Shown in pieces: positions 1-8,345 of a DNA stretch of 34,608 bases. This stretch comes from JANPCX01 sp031431125. GTDB taxonomy: Bacteria > Pseudomonadota > Gammaproteobacteria > Burkholderiales > Burkholderiaceae_C. The DNA is taken from contig JANPCX010000082.1 in assembly GCA_031431125.1 (NCBI GenBank), forward strand, positions 1 to 34,608, written 5' to 3'. Under the pieces are notes generated by a model. The model worked only from the letters and a program-made list of their open reading frames with translations, was not told the origin of the DNA and searched no databases. Within the stretch, counting starts at the first letter, position 1, and each line of letters begins with the position of its first letter. The position numbers and the translations under genes were made by a program.

Positions 1-25
1 CCTCGTAAACCTCTTCAAATCTCAT
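1..25 (-). CDS. Transposase, first 8 codons only (partial)
   Basis: The minus strand has ATG at 25 followed by an open frame to the window edge, reading MRFEEVYE. A good ribosome binding site, AAGGAAG, lies 7 bases upstream of the ATG. From memory, this N-terminus matches ISNCY-type transposases, which start with a short MRFEE-like stretch before a helix-turn-helix. Eight residues are too few for certainty, but the ribosome binding site and the repeats between 92 and 133 support an insertion-sequence gene start. Confidence 0.45.
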
Positions 26-140
26 GATCCGGCTTCCTTGCATCAAGTGCGCCCGGCTCAGTTGTGGTGCGAACATCGCACCTCCCCTAAACCGGACAGA
101 TTACTTGCTACAGCTCCGGACAGATCATTTGCTCTCTACA
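1..140 (-). mobile_element. End of an insertion sequence (partial, runs off left edge)
   Basis: This stretch looks like the 5' end of an insertion sequence read on the minus strand. Seen: a transposase-like start codon at 25, and two copies of an 18-base repeat, CCGGACAGATTACTTGCT at 92-109 and CCGGACAGATCATTTGCT at 116-133 (16 of 18 identical), spaced 24 bases apart. On the minus strand each repeat unit begins TGTAG, the first at 140, which I take as the element's tip. Paired subterminal repeats next to the tip are common transposase binding sites. The family (ISNCY/IS1202-like) is suggested only by the first eight residues of the transposase. The other end and any target duplication lie outside the window. 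Confidence 0.5.
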
Positions 141-154
141 GAGAACACACACAC

Positions 155-183
155 TCTGAGCCAGCGCGAAGCGCTGCTACACT
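155..183 (+). promoter_or_regulatory. Possible promoter of the gcv operon
   Basis: A -10-like TACACT at 178-183 sits about 9 bases before the first glycine aptamer, where a transcription start would be expected. The hexamer 17 bases upstream (TCTGAG, 155-160) is a poor -35. A small palindrome AGCGC-GAA-GCGCT covers 163-175 between them. Position rather than motif quality supports this call. Confidence 0.3.
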
Positions 184-191
184 GCTGCGGT

Positions 192-430
192 TAGGAGAGA
201 GTGGGCGTTGTCAATCAACACCCACCGCCGAAGGCGCAGGGGTTGTGGTTTGACCGCGAACGCTCAGGCAAAAGGACTGACAAAAACGCCCGCTGGTGCA
301 GTACTGGCAGGTGTTCCTCGCTGGAGAGAGGCCCGCTCAGTTCAGCACGAGCAGCGGACCCACCGAAGGGGCAAGTTGTTTGGACAAAGTCCAAACAATC
401 AATCTCTCAGGTAAAGCGGACAGCAGAGGG
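192..430 (+). promoter_or_regulatory. Tandem glycine riboswitch
   Basis: Two glycine aptamers lie in series before gcvT. Aptamer 1 (about 192-285) begins GGAGAGA, holds the GCCGAAGGCGCAGGG-type internal block at 228-242, and ends near CGCTCAGGCAAAAGGAC. Aptamer 2 (about 322-430) begins TGGAGAGA, holds CACCGAAGGGGCAAG at 361-375, and ends near CTCTCAGGTAAAGCGGACAG. The order GGAGAG, CCGAAGG, CUCAGG, AAAGGAC twice over is the known signature of the gcvT-type glycine riboswitch, whose two aptamers bind glycine. In proteobacteria these usually turn the gcv operon on when glycine is plentiful. No protein gene is needed to explain this region, although open frames pass through it. Confidence 0.93.
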
Positions 431-438
431 CTTCCCTT

Positions 439-471
439 GCGTGACCCGTCACTTTTGGTGAAGGGTTGCGC
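439..471 (+). promoter_or_regulatory. Candidate riboswitch expression-platform hairpin
   Basis: Between the second aptamer and gcvT, GCGTGACCC (439-447) can pair with GGGTTGCGC (463-471), nine pairs including two G-U wobbles, with an inner TCAC/GTGA pairing (449-452 with 458-461). There is no U tract after it, and the gcvT ribosome binding site GGAGA is at 491-495. It could take part in switching, but which pairing glycine favours cannot be judged by eye. Confidence 0.35.
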
Positions 472-502
472 TGGTTCAGTGAATGCCCCTGGAGATTTCC
501 GC

Positions 503-1648
503 ATGCTTGACGCAACCGCTTCCCTCTCGTCCAGCCCGGCCGAGCTGCTTAAAACCCCGCTGCACAAGCTGCACCTGGAGCTCGGCGCTCGCATGGTGCC
601 CTTCGCTGGGTACGACATGCCGGTTCAATACCCGGGCGGGATCATGGCCGAACACAAACAATGCCGCGACTCAGCCGCCTTGTTCGACGTGTCTCACATG
701 GGCCAGTTGCGCCTGCATGGCAGCGACGCCGCGGCCGCGCTGGAGTCCTTGGTTCCCGTTGATGTCGTCGATTTGGCGGTGGGCAAACAGCGCTACGGTT
801 TCTTCACGAACGAAACCGGTGGTCTGCTGGACGACCTGATGATCACGCGGCGCGAAGACGATCTGTTCGTGGTGGTCAACGCCGGTTGCAAAGTGGCTGA
901 TACCGAACATTTGATTCGACATATCGGTGGCCGCTGTCAGGTGCAAAGCCTGCCCGATAGGGCCTTGCTGGCGCTTCAAGGCCCGATGGCTGTTCAGGCG
1001 CTGGCTCGCCTCAACCCCCAAGCCGCCAACCTCACCTTCATGACCGGCACCCATTTGGACCTGGCTGGCTGCGAATGTTTTGTGACCCGTTCGGGCTACA
1101 CCGGCGAAGACGGGTTTGAAATTTCTGTGGCCGCCGATCAAGCCGAAAATTTGGCACGGGCGCTGCTTGAGCAACGTGAAGTCAAACCCGCGGGTCTGGG
1201 CGCGCGCGACACCCTGCGGCTGGAAGCCGGTTTGTGTTTGTATGGCCACGACATCAACACCGAGACCACCCCGGTGGAGGCCGCTTTGACCTGGGCGATT
1301 CAAAAAGTTCGTCGCAGCGGCGGTGCACGTGCCGGTGGTTTCCCTGGCGCTGACATCATCAACAACCAACTCATGAACGGCGCTGGTCGCAAACGCGTCG
1401 GACTCGTCGGCCAAGAACGTGCGCCGGTTCGCGAAGGCGCGCCCCTGGTGGACACAGGCGGTCAGCCTCTCGGCGTTGTCACCAGTGGTACCTTGGCACC
1501 CACCGTCAACCAGGTGGTCGCCATGGCTTATTTGCCCATAGCCCAAGCTGTTGTCGGACAAACCGTCTGGGCCGAAGTACGTGGCAAAAAATTGCCGATG
1601 ACGGTCACGGCCATGCCCTTCACACCCAACCGCTACTACCGCGGTTGA
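503..1648 (+). CDS. gcvT: Glycine cleavage system aminomethyltransferase (T protein)
   Basis: GcvT takes the aminomethyl group carried on lipoylated GcvH, releases ammonia and passes the one-carbon unit to tetrahydrofolate as methylene-THF. The 381-residue product is close to the usual length (about 365). Family sequences seen: LHLELGARMVPFAGYDMPVQ near the N-terminus, SHMGQLRLHG, GYTGEDGFEIS, ARDTLRLEAGLCLYGHDI and the late GFPGADII. The start is the ATG at 503, eight bases after GGAGA; longer versions of the frame run back into the riboswitch and are not real. It is the first gene of gcvT-gcvH-gcvP-sdaA and is controlled by the tandem glycine riboswitch upstream. Confidence 0.96.
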   Translation: MLDATASLSSSPAELLKTPLHKLHLELGARMVPFAGYDMPVQYPGGIMAEHKQCRDSAALFDVSHMGQLRLHGSDAAAALESLVPVDVVDLAVGKQRYGFFTNETGGLLDDLMITRREDDLFVVVNAGCKVADTEHLIRHIGGRCQVQSLPDRALLALQGPMAVQALARLNPQAANLTFMTGTHLDLAGCECFVTRSGYTGEDGFEISVAADQAENLARALLEQREVKPAGLGARDTLRLEAGLCLYGHDINTETTPVEAALTWAIQKVRRSGGARAGGFPGADIINNQLMNGAGRKRVGLVGQERAPVREGAPLVDTGGQPLGVVTSGTLAPTVNQVVAMAYLPIAQAVVGQTVWAEVRGKKLPMTVTAMPFTPNRYYRG

Positions 1649-1708
1649 ACCCAGCCAGCGCAACCATTTTCTTTTTCATCCCACCACTTCAACCCTCAGG
1701 ACAGCACC

Positions 1709-2083
1709 ATGAGCACCCTCTACACCGCCGACCACGAATGGATCAACACCACCGACACCAACGCCGCCATCGTCGGCATCACCGTTCATGCGCAAGACGC
1801 GCTGGGTGATGTGGTGTTTGTGGATTTGCCCGCCGTGGGTGCGACCTTCAAAAAAGGCGACGTGGCCGGTGTGGTCGAGTCAGTGAAAGCAGCAGCCGAC
1901 ATTTACATGCCCGTCACCGGCGAGGTGGTGGCCGTGAACGAAGCCTTGCGCGACGACCCATCGCTTGCCAACAGCGACCCGCTCAACACAGGCTGGTTCT
2001 TCAAGATCAAGCTGGCCGATACGCAAGAGCTGGTGGGCTTGATGGACGAAACCACCTACGCCACCCACGCCAGCAACAGCTGA
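1709..2083 (+). CDS. gcvH: Glycine cleavage system H protein
   Basis: GcvH is the small lipoyl carrier that shuttles the aminomethyl intermediate between GcvP, GcvT and the lipoamide dehydrogenase. At 124 residues it has the usual family size. The lipoylated lysine is K60 in VVESVKAAADIY, and the N-terminal YTADHEWI is typical. It follows gcvT by 60 bases; CAGGA lies 9-13 bases before its ATG. It shares the riboswitch-controlled transcript. No gene for the fourth subunit (L protein, lpd) lies here, as usual, because it is shared with other complexes. Confidence 0.97.
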   Translation: MSTLYTADHEWINTTDTNAAIVGITVHAQDALGDVVFVDLPAVGATFKKGDVAGVVESVKAAADIYMPVTGEVVAVNEALRDDPSLANSDPLNTGWFFKIKLADTQELVGLMDETTYATHASNS

Positions 2084-2114
2084 TCTTCAGTTCAACCCAA
2101 CGCGCGAGCCCACC

Positions 2115-5045
2115 ATGTTGATGTCTGCCCACAAGTCTTTGGCCGAACTCGAAGACCACAGCGAATTCGTCGCCCGCCACATTGGCATTTCCGAGCAGGA
2201 CGAGCACCTGATGCTGTCCGCCATTGGTGCCGCTTCGCGCCGCGCCTTGATCGAAGCCATCGTGCCGCGCTCCATCGCCCGTCAAACACCGATGCAACTG
2301 CCGGCCTCCCTCACCGAGGCCCAGGCCCTGGCCGAGTTGAAGTCCATCGCGCAGAAAAACAAAGTACTCAAGAGTTTCATCGGCCAGGGTTACCACGGCA
2401 CGCACACGCCAGGCGTCATCCTGCGCAACATCTTGGAGAACCCGGCTTGGTACACCGCCTACACGCCTTACCAGGCTGAAATTTCCCAAGGCCGCTTGGA
2501 AGCCTTGGTGAATTTTCAAACCATGGTGTGCGACTTGACGGCGATGCCGATTGCCGGCGCGTCCATGCTGGACGAAGCCACCTCAGCTGCCGAAGCCATG
2601 ACCCTGGCGCTGCGTGTGGGCAAGACAAAGTCACAAGTGATTTATGTCGCCGACGATGTGTTGCCACAGACACTGGAAGTGATCCAAACCCGCGCTCGGC
2701 CACTCGGCATTGAGGTCAGGATTTGCGCTGGCGACGAGGCATTGCAGAACGACAGCTTTGCGGTCCTCTTGCAGTACCCCGGCGTGAACGGCCAGGTGCG
2801 TGACTACAAAGACTGGATCACGCAGTACAAGGCCCGTGGTGGTTTGGTCATCATGGCCGCCGACTTACTCGCTTTGACCTTGCTCACACCGCCCGGCGAG
2901 CTGGGCGCAGACATCGTGGTCGGCAATACCCAGCGTTTTGGCATGCCCATGGGCAACGGCGGCCCGCACGCGGCCTACTTGGCCACACGCGACGAATTCA
3001 AACGTTCGATGCCGGGCCGTTTGGTGGGCGTGAGTGTCGATGTCCACGGTAAACCCGCGTTCCGGCTCGCGCTGCAAACGCGCGAACAGCACATACGCCG
3101 CGAGAAAGCCACGTCGAACATTTGCACCGCGCAGGTGCTGCCCGCAGTGGTCGCCAGCATGTACGCGGTTTACCACGGCGCGACAGGGTTGAAGCGCATT
3201 GCGCAGCGCATCGCCAGCTACACCACCATCTTGGCGCAGGGCCTCAAACAACTGGGCTGCAGCCTGGTTCATGAAGAAGCCTTTGACACCTTGGAGATCA
3301 ACACCTCGCGCGGCACCGAGGCTTTACTCCAAGCAGCGCGTGAACACGGCTTCAACCTGCGGCGTGCCTCTTCGGTTTCTGTTGGTATCACGCTGGACGA
3401 AACCACCACCCGCGACGATGTGCGCGCCTTGTGGAAACTCTTTGGCCTCGGTCAAGTGCTACCAAGTTTCGAGGACTTTGAAAAAGGCGTGGCCAATCTC
3501 TTGCCCGCGAGCCTGGCACGCACCAGCAGCTTCCTCAGCCACCCGGTGTTCAACACCCACCACAGTGAAACAGAAATGCTGCGCTACATCCGCAGCCTGT
3601 CCGACAAAGACCTGGCACTGGACCGCTGCATGATTCCGCTGGGCTCTTGCACGATGAAACTCAATGCCAGCAGCGAGATGATTCCCATCACCTGGCCGGA
3701 GTTCGCCCACATCCACCCCTTTGCACCCGCCGATCAGTTGCAAGGCTACGATTTACTGCGCCAGCAACTCGAAGCCTGGCTCTGCCAAGCCACCGGCTAC
3801 AGCGGCGTGAGTTTGCAGCCCAACGCTGGCTCACAAGGCGAATACGCGGGTTTGCTCGTCATCAAGGCGTTCCACGACGCCCGTGGCGAGGCGCGACGCA
3901 ACATTTGCCTGATTCCCGAATCGGCCCACGGCACCAACCCCGCGTCTGCCCAAATGGTGGGCATGACCGTGGTGGTGGTGAAGTGCGATGCCCAAGGCAA
4001 TGTGGACATGGATGATCTGCGCGCCAAGTGCGAGTTGCACAGCGCCAATTTGGCGGCGGTGATGATCACCTACCCCTCCACCCACGGCGTGTTTGAAGTA
4101 CGCGTGAAAGAACTTTGTGCGCTGGTGCACCAACATGGCGGCCGCGTCTATGTGGACGGCGCCAACATGAATGCACTGGTGGGTGTGGCTGCGCCGGGTG
4201 AGTTCGGTGGCGATGTCAGCCACTTGAATCTGCACAAAACTTTTTGTATTCCACACGGTGGCGGTGGGCCTGGTGTGGGCCCAGTGGCGGTGGTGGCCGA
4301 TTTGGTGCCCTACTTGCCCACGCACCGCAGCTATCTGACGGGACACAACACTGAACTCTCGCCCGCCACCAGCCACCAAGTGGGTGCAATTTCGGCTGCT
4401 CCGCTGGGCAATGCGGCTGTGCTGCCCATCAGCTGGATGTACTGCCGCATGATGGGCGCGGACGGCCTGCAATCGGCCACAGAAATCGCCATCTTGAGCG
4501 CCAACTACATCGCCGCGAAACTGGCCCCGCATTTCCCGGTGCTTTACTCGGGGGGATCGACCCAGCTGCAAGGCGGCGGTGTGGCCCACGAGTGCATCTT
4601 GGACTTGCGGCCTTTGAAAGAAAGCACGGGCGGTGCACAAGGCATCAGCGCGGAAGATGTTGCTAAACGGCTGATCGACTACGGCTTCCATGCGCCAACG
4701 CTGAGCTTCCCGGTGGCGGGGACCTTGATGGTGGAACCCACGGAAAGCGAGCCTCTGATTGAGTTGGACCGTTTCATCGAGGCCATGATCGCCATCCGTG
4801 AAGAAATCCGGCAAGTCGAGAATGGCCATTGGCCACAGGCCGACAACCCTCTCAAAACGGCGCCCCACACCGCCGAAACCTTACTGGCCGCCGAGTGGCC
4901 CCATGCCTACACACGTGAGCAAGCGGCCTACCCAGTGGCCAGTCTGCGCCGCAGCAAGTACTGGGTTCCCGTGGGCCGGGTGGACAACGTCTACGGCGAC
5001 CGCAATTTGTTCTGCGCTTGCGTACCGACCTCTAACTACGAGTAA
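2115..5045 (+). CDS. gcvP: Glycine dehydrogenase (decarboxylating), P protein
   Basis: GcvP is the pyridoxal-phosphate enzyme that decarboxylates glycine and loads the aminomethyl group on GcvH. The 976-residue protein is the single-chain (fused alpha and beta halves) form, close to the roughly 957 of E. coli. The PLP lysine is K708 in HLNLHKTFCIPHGGGGPG, after the glycine-rich and HGTNPASA segments. An alternative ATG two codons downstream (2121) is equally good; the ribosome binding site is weak for both. It starts 31 bases after gcvH and ends nine bases before sdaA, so all four genes are probably one transcript. Confidence 0.97.
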   Translation: MLMSAHKSLAELEDHSEFVARHIGISEQDEHLMLSAIGAASRRALIEAIVPRSIARQTPMQLPASLTEAQALAELKSIAQKNKVLKSFIGQGYHGTHTPGVILRNILENPAWYTAYTPYQAEISQGRLEALVNFQTMVCDLTAMPIAGASMLDEATSAAEAMTLALRVGKTKSQVIYVADDVLPQTLEVIQTRARPLGIEVRICAGDEALQNDSFAVLLQYPGVNGQVRDYKDWITQYKARGGLVIMAADLLALTLLTPPGELGADIVVGNTQRFGMPMGNGGPHAAYLATRDEFKRSMPGRLVGVSVDVHGKPAFRLALQTREQHIRREKATSNICTAQVLPAVVASMYAVYHGATGLKRIAQRIASYTTILAQGLKQLGCSLVHEEAFDTLEINTSRGTEALLQAAREHGFNLRRASSVSVGITLDETTTRDDVRALWKLFGLGQVLPSFEDFEKGVANLLPASLARTSSFLSHPVFNTHHSETEMLRYIRSLSDKDLALDRCMIPLGSCTMKLNASSEMIPITWPEFAHIHPFAPADQLQGYDLLRQQLEAWLCQATGYSGVSLQPNAGSQGEYAGLLVIKAFHDARGEARRNICLIPESAHGTNPASAQMVGMTVVVVKCDAQGNVDMDDLRAKCELHSANLAAVMITYPSTHGVFEVRVKELCALVHQHGGRVYVDGANMNALVGVAAPGEFGGDVSHLNLHKTFCIPHGGGGPGVGPVAVVADLVPYLPTHRSYLTGHNTELSPATSHQVGAISAAPLGNAAVLPISWMYCRMMGADGLQSATEIAILSANYIAAKLAPHFPVLYSGGSTQLQGGGVAHECILDLRPLKESTGGAQGISAEDVAKRLIDYGFHAPTLSFPVAGTLMVEPTESEPLIELDRFIEAMIAIREEIRQVENGHWPQADNPLKTAPHTAETLLAAEWPHAYTREQAAYPVASLRRSKYWVPVGRVDNVYGDRNLFCACVPTSNYE

Positions 5046-5054
5046 ATCTACACC

Positions 5055-6446
5055 ATGGCCGTTTCCGTCTTCGACCTTTTCAAGATCGGCATTGGCCCGA
5101 GCAGTTCCCACACGGTGGGGCCAATGCGGGCCGCTAGGCTTTTTGTCTCGCGACTGTCCCATGACGCTTTGTTGACCGCTGCGCAGCGCGTGCAGGCCGA
5201 GCTCTACGGCTCACTCGGGGCCACCGGCAAGGGCCACGGCAGCGACACCGCCGTCTTATTGGGTTTGGCCGGGCATGAGCCTGACACGGTGGAGGTCGAT
5301 CAAATCCCCGACATGCTGGCGCGCATTCGACAATCCAAGCAACTGACGCTGCTGGGCGAGCACAGCATCGTTTTTGACGAAAGCCGGGACCTCGTATTTC
5401 ACCGACGCGAGAGCCTGCCCTTCCACGCCAACGGCATGCGCCTGACCGCCTGGGATGCCCAAGGGGCCGTATTGGCCACGCGCTGTTATTACTCGGTGGG
5501 CGGCGGGTTTGTGGTGAGCGAAGAGGTGGCCGCCGACGGATCACGTCAAAAACAAATCGCCCCCGACAGCACGGTGCTGCCCCTGCCCTTTCACTCAGCC
5601 GCCGAGTTGCTCACGCTGACTGAACAACATGGCTGCAGCATTGCCGAAGTGATGCGCACCAACGAACGCCACTGGCGCAGTGATGCCGAAATCGATGCCG
5701 GCCTCTTGCGCATTTGGGCGGTGATGCAAGCTTGCGTCGAACGCGGTTGTGCCACCGCGGGTGTGCTGCCGGGTGGCTTCAAGGTCAAACGCCGTGCCAT
5801 GGGCTTGCACGCCAGTTTGTTGGCCAGCTCCGCCGCCGCCGCCAGCGACCCACTGCAAGTGATGGACTGGGTCAACCTGTACGCCCTGGCCGTGAACGAA
5901 GAAAACGCGGCCGGTGGGCGTGTGGTCACCGCCCCCACCAATGGCGCCGCGGGCATCATTCCCGCGGTATTGCACTACTACGTCCGCTTCATACCGGCGG
6001 CGAGCAGCAGCGGTGTGGTGGATTTCCTGCTCACCGCCGCCGCCATTGGTTTGCTTTACAAAGAAAACGCGTCCATCTCGGGGGCTGAGGTCGGCTGCCA
6101 GGGGGAAGTGGGTGTTGCGTGCTCCATGGCCGCCGGTGCACTTTGCGCCGTGCTAGGCGGCACACCCGCCCAAGTGGAAAACGCGGCGGAGATTGGCATG
6201 GAACACCACCTGGGGCTGACCTGCGATCCAGTTGGCGGCTTGGTGCAAATTCCCTGCATTGAGCGCAATGCCATCGCCTCGGTCAAAGCCATCAACGCAG
6301 CGAGAATGGCGCTTTACGGCGATGGAAGCCACCATGTCAGCCTCGACAAAGTCATCAAAACCATGCGCGAAACCGGTGCTGACATGATGACCAAGTACAA
6401 AGAAACCGCCCGCGGCGGCCTGGCGGTGAACATCGTGGAGTGTTGA
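5055..6446 (+). CDS. sdaA: L-serine ammonia-lyase (iron-sulfur type)
   Basis: This enzyme converts L-serine to pyruvate and ammonia. At 463 residues it matches the single-chain SdaA/SdaB family, with the beta-like domain first (FKIGIGPSSSHTVGPMRAA near residues 10-28) and the catalytic alpha part later. The conserved GAEVGCQGEVGVACSMAA, CDPVGGLVQIPCIERNAIA and C-terminal GGLAVNIVEC segments supply cysteines for the 4Fe-4S cluster. Being nine bases after gcvP places it under the glycine riboswitch: serine made from glycine plus methylene-THF by serine hydroxymethyltransferase (not in the window) could then be drained to pyruvate. That coupling is inferred from the operon. Confidence 0.95.
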   Translation: MAVSVFDLFKIGIGPSSSHTVGPMRAARLFVSRLSHDALLTAAQRVQAELYGSLGATGKGHGSDTAVLLGLAGHEPDTVEVDQIPDMLARIRQSKQLTLLGEHSIVFDESRDLVFHRRESLPFHANGMRLTAWDAQGAVLATRCYYSVGGGFVVSEEVAADGSRQKQIAPDSTVLPLPFHSAAELLTLTEQHGCSIAEVMRTNERHWRSDAEIDAGLLRIWAVMQACVERGCATAGVLPGGFKVKRRAMGLHASLLASSAAAASDPLQVMDWVNLYALAVNEENAAGGRVVTAPTNGAAGIIPAVLHYYVRFIPAASSSGVVDFLLTAAAIGLLYKENASISGAEVGCQGEVGVACSMAAGALCAVLGGTPAQVENAAEIGMEHHLGLTCDPVGGLVQIPCIERNAIASVKAINAARMALYGDGSHHVSLDKVIKTMRETGADMMTKYKETARGGLAVNIVEC

Positions 6447-6471
6447 AATAGCGGACGTCAGACACTGACCA

Positions 6472-6501
6472 TTGATTTTTCCCAGAGAAAACGGCTATAA
6501 T
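6472..6501 (+). promoter_or_regulatory. Promoter of rpmB-rpmG
   Basis: TTGATT (6472-6477) and a perfect TATAAT (6496-6501) are separated by 18 bases, a strong sigma-70 arrangement fitting ribosomal protein genes. It lies 25 bases after sdaA, leaving a leader of about 120 bases before rpmB. The leader can form an A/T-rich hairpin, AAACTTTT (6522-6529) with AAAAGTTT (6535-6542). Confidence 0.75.
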
Positions 6502-6628
6502 CATTGTCTTTGCCAAAAGCGAAACTTTTCTACAAAAAGTTTTGTTTCGGCTATCGGCCCCAAACCAAACAAGTCGTTTTGAGTTCGTGGCCGCTTTTTG
6601 AAACACCAGATTCGAACGGAGAAGCGTC

Positions 6629-6862
6629 ATGGCACGCGTCTGTCAAGTAACGGGTAAGCGCCCGATGGTGGGGAACAATGTTTCTCACGCCAACAACAAA
6701 ACCAAACGCCGGTTCCTGCCCAATTTGCAGTACCGCCGCTTCTGGCTTGAAACCGAAAACCGCTGGGTGCGTTTGCGCATCACGAACGCCGCGCTGCGTT
6801 TGATCGACAAGGTCGGCATCGAGCAAGTGGTCGCCGACTTGCGCGCGCGCGGCGAAATCTGA
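6629..6862 (+). CDS. rpmB: 50S ribosomal protein L28
   Basis: A 77-residue basic protein starting MARVCQVTGKRPMVGNNVSH and containing NKTKRRFLPNLQ, the hallmark sequence of bacterial L28, a component of the large ribosomal subunit. Length matches the E. coli protein (78). The ATG is preceded by CGGAGAAG about eight bases upstream. It is followed by rpmG after 17 bases, the usual rpmB-rpmG pair, driven by the strong promoter at 6472-6501. Confidence 0.97.
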   Translation: MARVCQVTGKRPMVGNNVSHANNKTKRRFLPNLQYRRFWLETENRWVRLRITNAALRLIDKVGIEQVVADLRARGEI

Positions 6863-6879
6863 AATCGAGGAGCTGACAA

Positions 6880-7047
6880 ATGGCTAAAGGTGGACGCGAA
6901 AAAATCAAGCTGGAGTCTTCAGCTGGCACCGGTCACTTCTACACGACCGACAAAAACAAAAAGACCACGCCCGAGAAGATCGAAATCATGAAGTTCGATC
7001 CCAAAGCGCGTAAGCACGTGATGTATAAAGAGACGAAGCTGAAGTAA
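6880..7047 (+). CDS. rpmG: 50S ribosomal protein L33
   Basis: A 55-residue protein beginning MAKGGREKIKLESSAGTGHF and ending with the basic KFDPKARKHVMYKETKLK. This is bacterial L33, of the type lacking the CxxC zinc motif, a large-subunit protein. A clear ribosome binding site, GAGGAG, lies seven bases upstream of the ATG. It is the second gene of the rpmB-rpmG pair, and a strong terminator starts 24 bases after its stop. Confidence 0.97.
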   Translation: MAKGGREKIKLESSAGTGHFYTTDKNKKTTPEKIEIMKFDPKARKHVMYKETKLK

Positions 7048-7070
7048 GCCAGCCGTCCCGTTCCTGAATC

Positions 7071-7106
7071 AACCCGCTATGGCGCTAAGCCTCAGCGGGT
7101 TTTTTC
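7071..7106 (+). terminator. Rho-independent terminator of rpmB-rpmG
   Basis: AACCCGCT (7071-7078) pairs perfectly with AGCGGGTT (7094-7101), and the right arm runs into a T tract reaching 7106. This is a standard intrinsic terminator 24 bases after rpmG. Confidence 0.9.
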
Positions 7107-7137
7107 TTTGCTTCGTTTTGCGCAAATCCGTGATCAT

Positions 7138-7168
7138 AAAAAAAGCACCCATCGCTGGGTGCTTTTTT
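7138..7168 (-). terminator. Bidirectional terminator after the livJ-like gene
   Basis: GCACCCA (7145-7151) pairs with TGGGTGC (7156-7162) around a 4-base loop, flanked by A7 on the left and T6 on the right. It therefore works as an intrinsic terminator on both strands, mainly for the minus-strand gene ending at 7194. Confidence 0.88.
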
Positions 7169-7193
7169 GCTAGATTGGTTGAGCAGTGATGAA

Positions 7194-8345
7194 TCAGCGC
7201 ACCACGCCGATTTCATCGCGCTTGCCATCTTTGTAGGTATACAAAGTCAGCGCGCCATTCTTAATGTCACCCTTGTTGTCGAAGGAAATCGTGCCTGTCA
7301 CGCCCTTGTAACCTTCTGTCTTCGCCAGCACAGGCAGGTATTTCGCGGGCTCAGCCGAACCCGCCTTGACCATCGCAGCCACCATCACGTTGACGGCGTC
7401 ATAAACGTAAGGCGCATAAACCTGAACATCGATGTTGTTCTTTTTCTTGAAATCAGCATAGAACTTTGTCAAGCCTCCTTTTTGCTCACCTTCAACACCA
7501 CCTGCTTCCGCACAAACCACTTGGCCTTCAGCCATGGTGCCTGCCGCGAGCTTAGGCAACTCGCCCGTGCAAATACCGTCACCACCGAGGAACTTGGCAT
7601 CAATGCCAAGTTGTTTCATTTGGCGGATCATAGGACCGGCCACTGCGTCCATGCCACCGAAGAACACGACGTCAGCCTTCTTGCCACGAACGGCAGTCAG
7701 GATGGCGGTGAAGTCCGTGGCTTTGTCAGTCGTGAACTGACGCTCTGCAATGGATCCGCCCGCTGCTTTAACAGCCTTTTCGAACTCTTCGGCGATGCCT
7801 TGGCCATAGGCGGTGCGGTCATCGATCACGGCAATGGACTTGCCCTTCAAGGTATTGACTGCATAACGACCCAGGGTGCCGCCCAGGTGCGCGTCATCAG
7901 CAACCATGCGGAACGCCGTTTTGTAGCCGTTGCGGGTGTATTTCGGGTTGGTTGCAGAAGGAGAAATCTGAGGCACGCCAGCATCAGAGTAAATCTTGGA
8001 CGCAGGAATGGTGGTACCCGAATTCAAGTGACCAATCACGCCGTTGACCTTGGCATCCATCAGCTTTTGCGCAACTGCCGTGCCTTGTTTGGGATCGGCA
8101 CCGTCATCTTCCGTCAGCAGTTCAAACTTGGCCTTTTTGCCGCCAATCATCACGCCCTTGGCATTGAGTTCATCAATGGCCATCTTGGCGCCCAGCTCGT
8201 TGTCTTTGCCCAAGTGAGCAATGGCACCGCTGGTAGGGCCCACGTGCCCAATTTTCACCACCATGTCTTGGGCAACAACTGACGTCGCGCCACCAGCCAA
8301 TGCCAACACCGCCGCACCCACAAACACGTTCAATTTCACTTGCAT
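7194..8345 (-). CDS. LivJ-type branched-chain amino acid substrate-binding protein (periplasmic)
   Basis: This 383-residue protein captures a ligand in the periplasm for a Liv/Bra-type ABC importer (Peripl_BP_6 fold). Residues 1-25 form a signal peptide ending VVA before QDMVVKIGHVGPTSGAIAHLG. Typical family segments follow: GVIGHLNSGTTIPAS, PQISPSATNP, AVIDDRTAYGQGIAEEF and YAPYVYDAVNVM. GGAGG lies eight bases before the ATG. It is nearly identical through the mature part to the protein encoded just upstream at 8741-9922. No permease or ATPase gene is nearby. The family includes binders of amides and other compounds, so the exact ligand is uncertain. Confidence 0.9.
   Translation of the reverse strand: MQVKLNVFVGAAVLALAGGATSVVAQDMVVKIGHVGPTSGAIAHLGKDNELGAKMAIDELNAKGVMIGGKKAKFELLTEDDGADPKQGTAVAQKLMDAKVNGVIGHLNSGTTIPASKIYSDAGVPQISPSATNPKYTRNGYKTAFRMVADDAHLGGTLGRYAVNTLKGKSIAVIDDRTAYGQGIAEEFEKAVKAAGGSIAERQFTTDKATDFTAILTAVRGKKADVVFFGGMDAVAGPMIRQMKQLGIDAKFLGGDGICTGELPKLAAGTMAEGQVVCAEAGGVEGEQKGGLTKFYADFKKKNNIDVQVYAPYVYDAVNVMVAAMVKAGSAEPAKYLPVLAKTEGYKGVTGTISFDNKGDIKNGALTLYTYKDGKRDEIGVVR

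Noticed and set aside
296..502. Extension of gcvT upstream to 296
   Set aside because: The extra codons run through the second glycine aptamer and have no resemblance to GcvT; the ATG at 503 has GGAGA upstream and gives the family length.
3831..4868. 345-codon minus-strand frame opposite gcvP
   Set aside because: Lies wholly antisense to an unambiguous gcvP; GC-rich codon bias of the real gene produces such open shadows.
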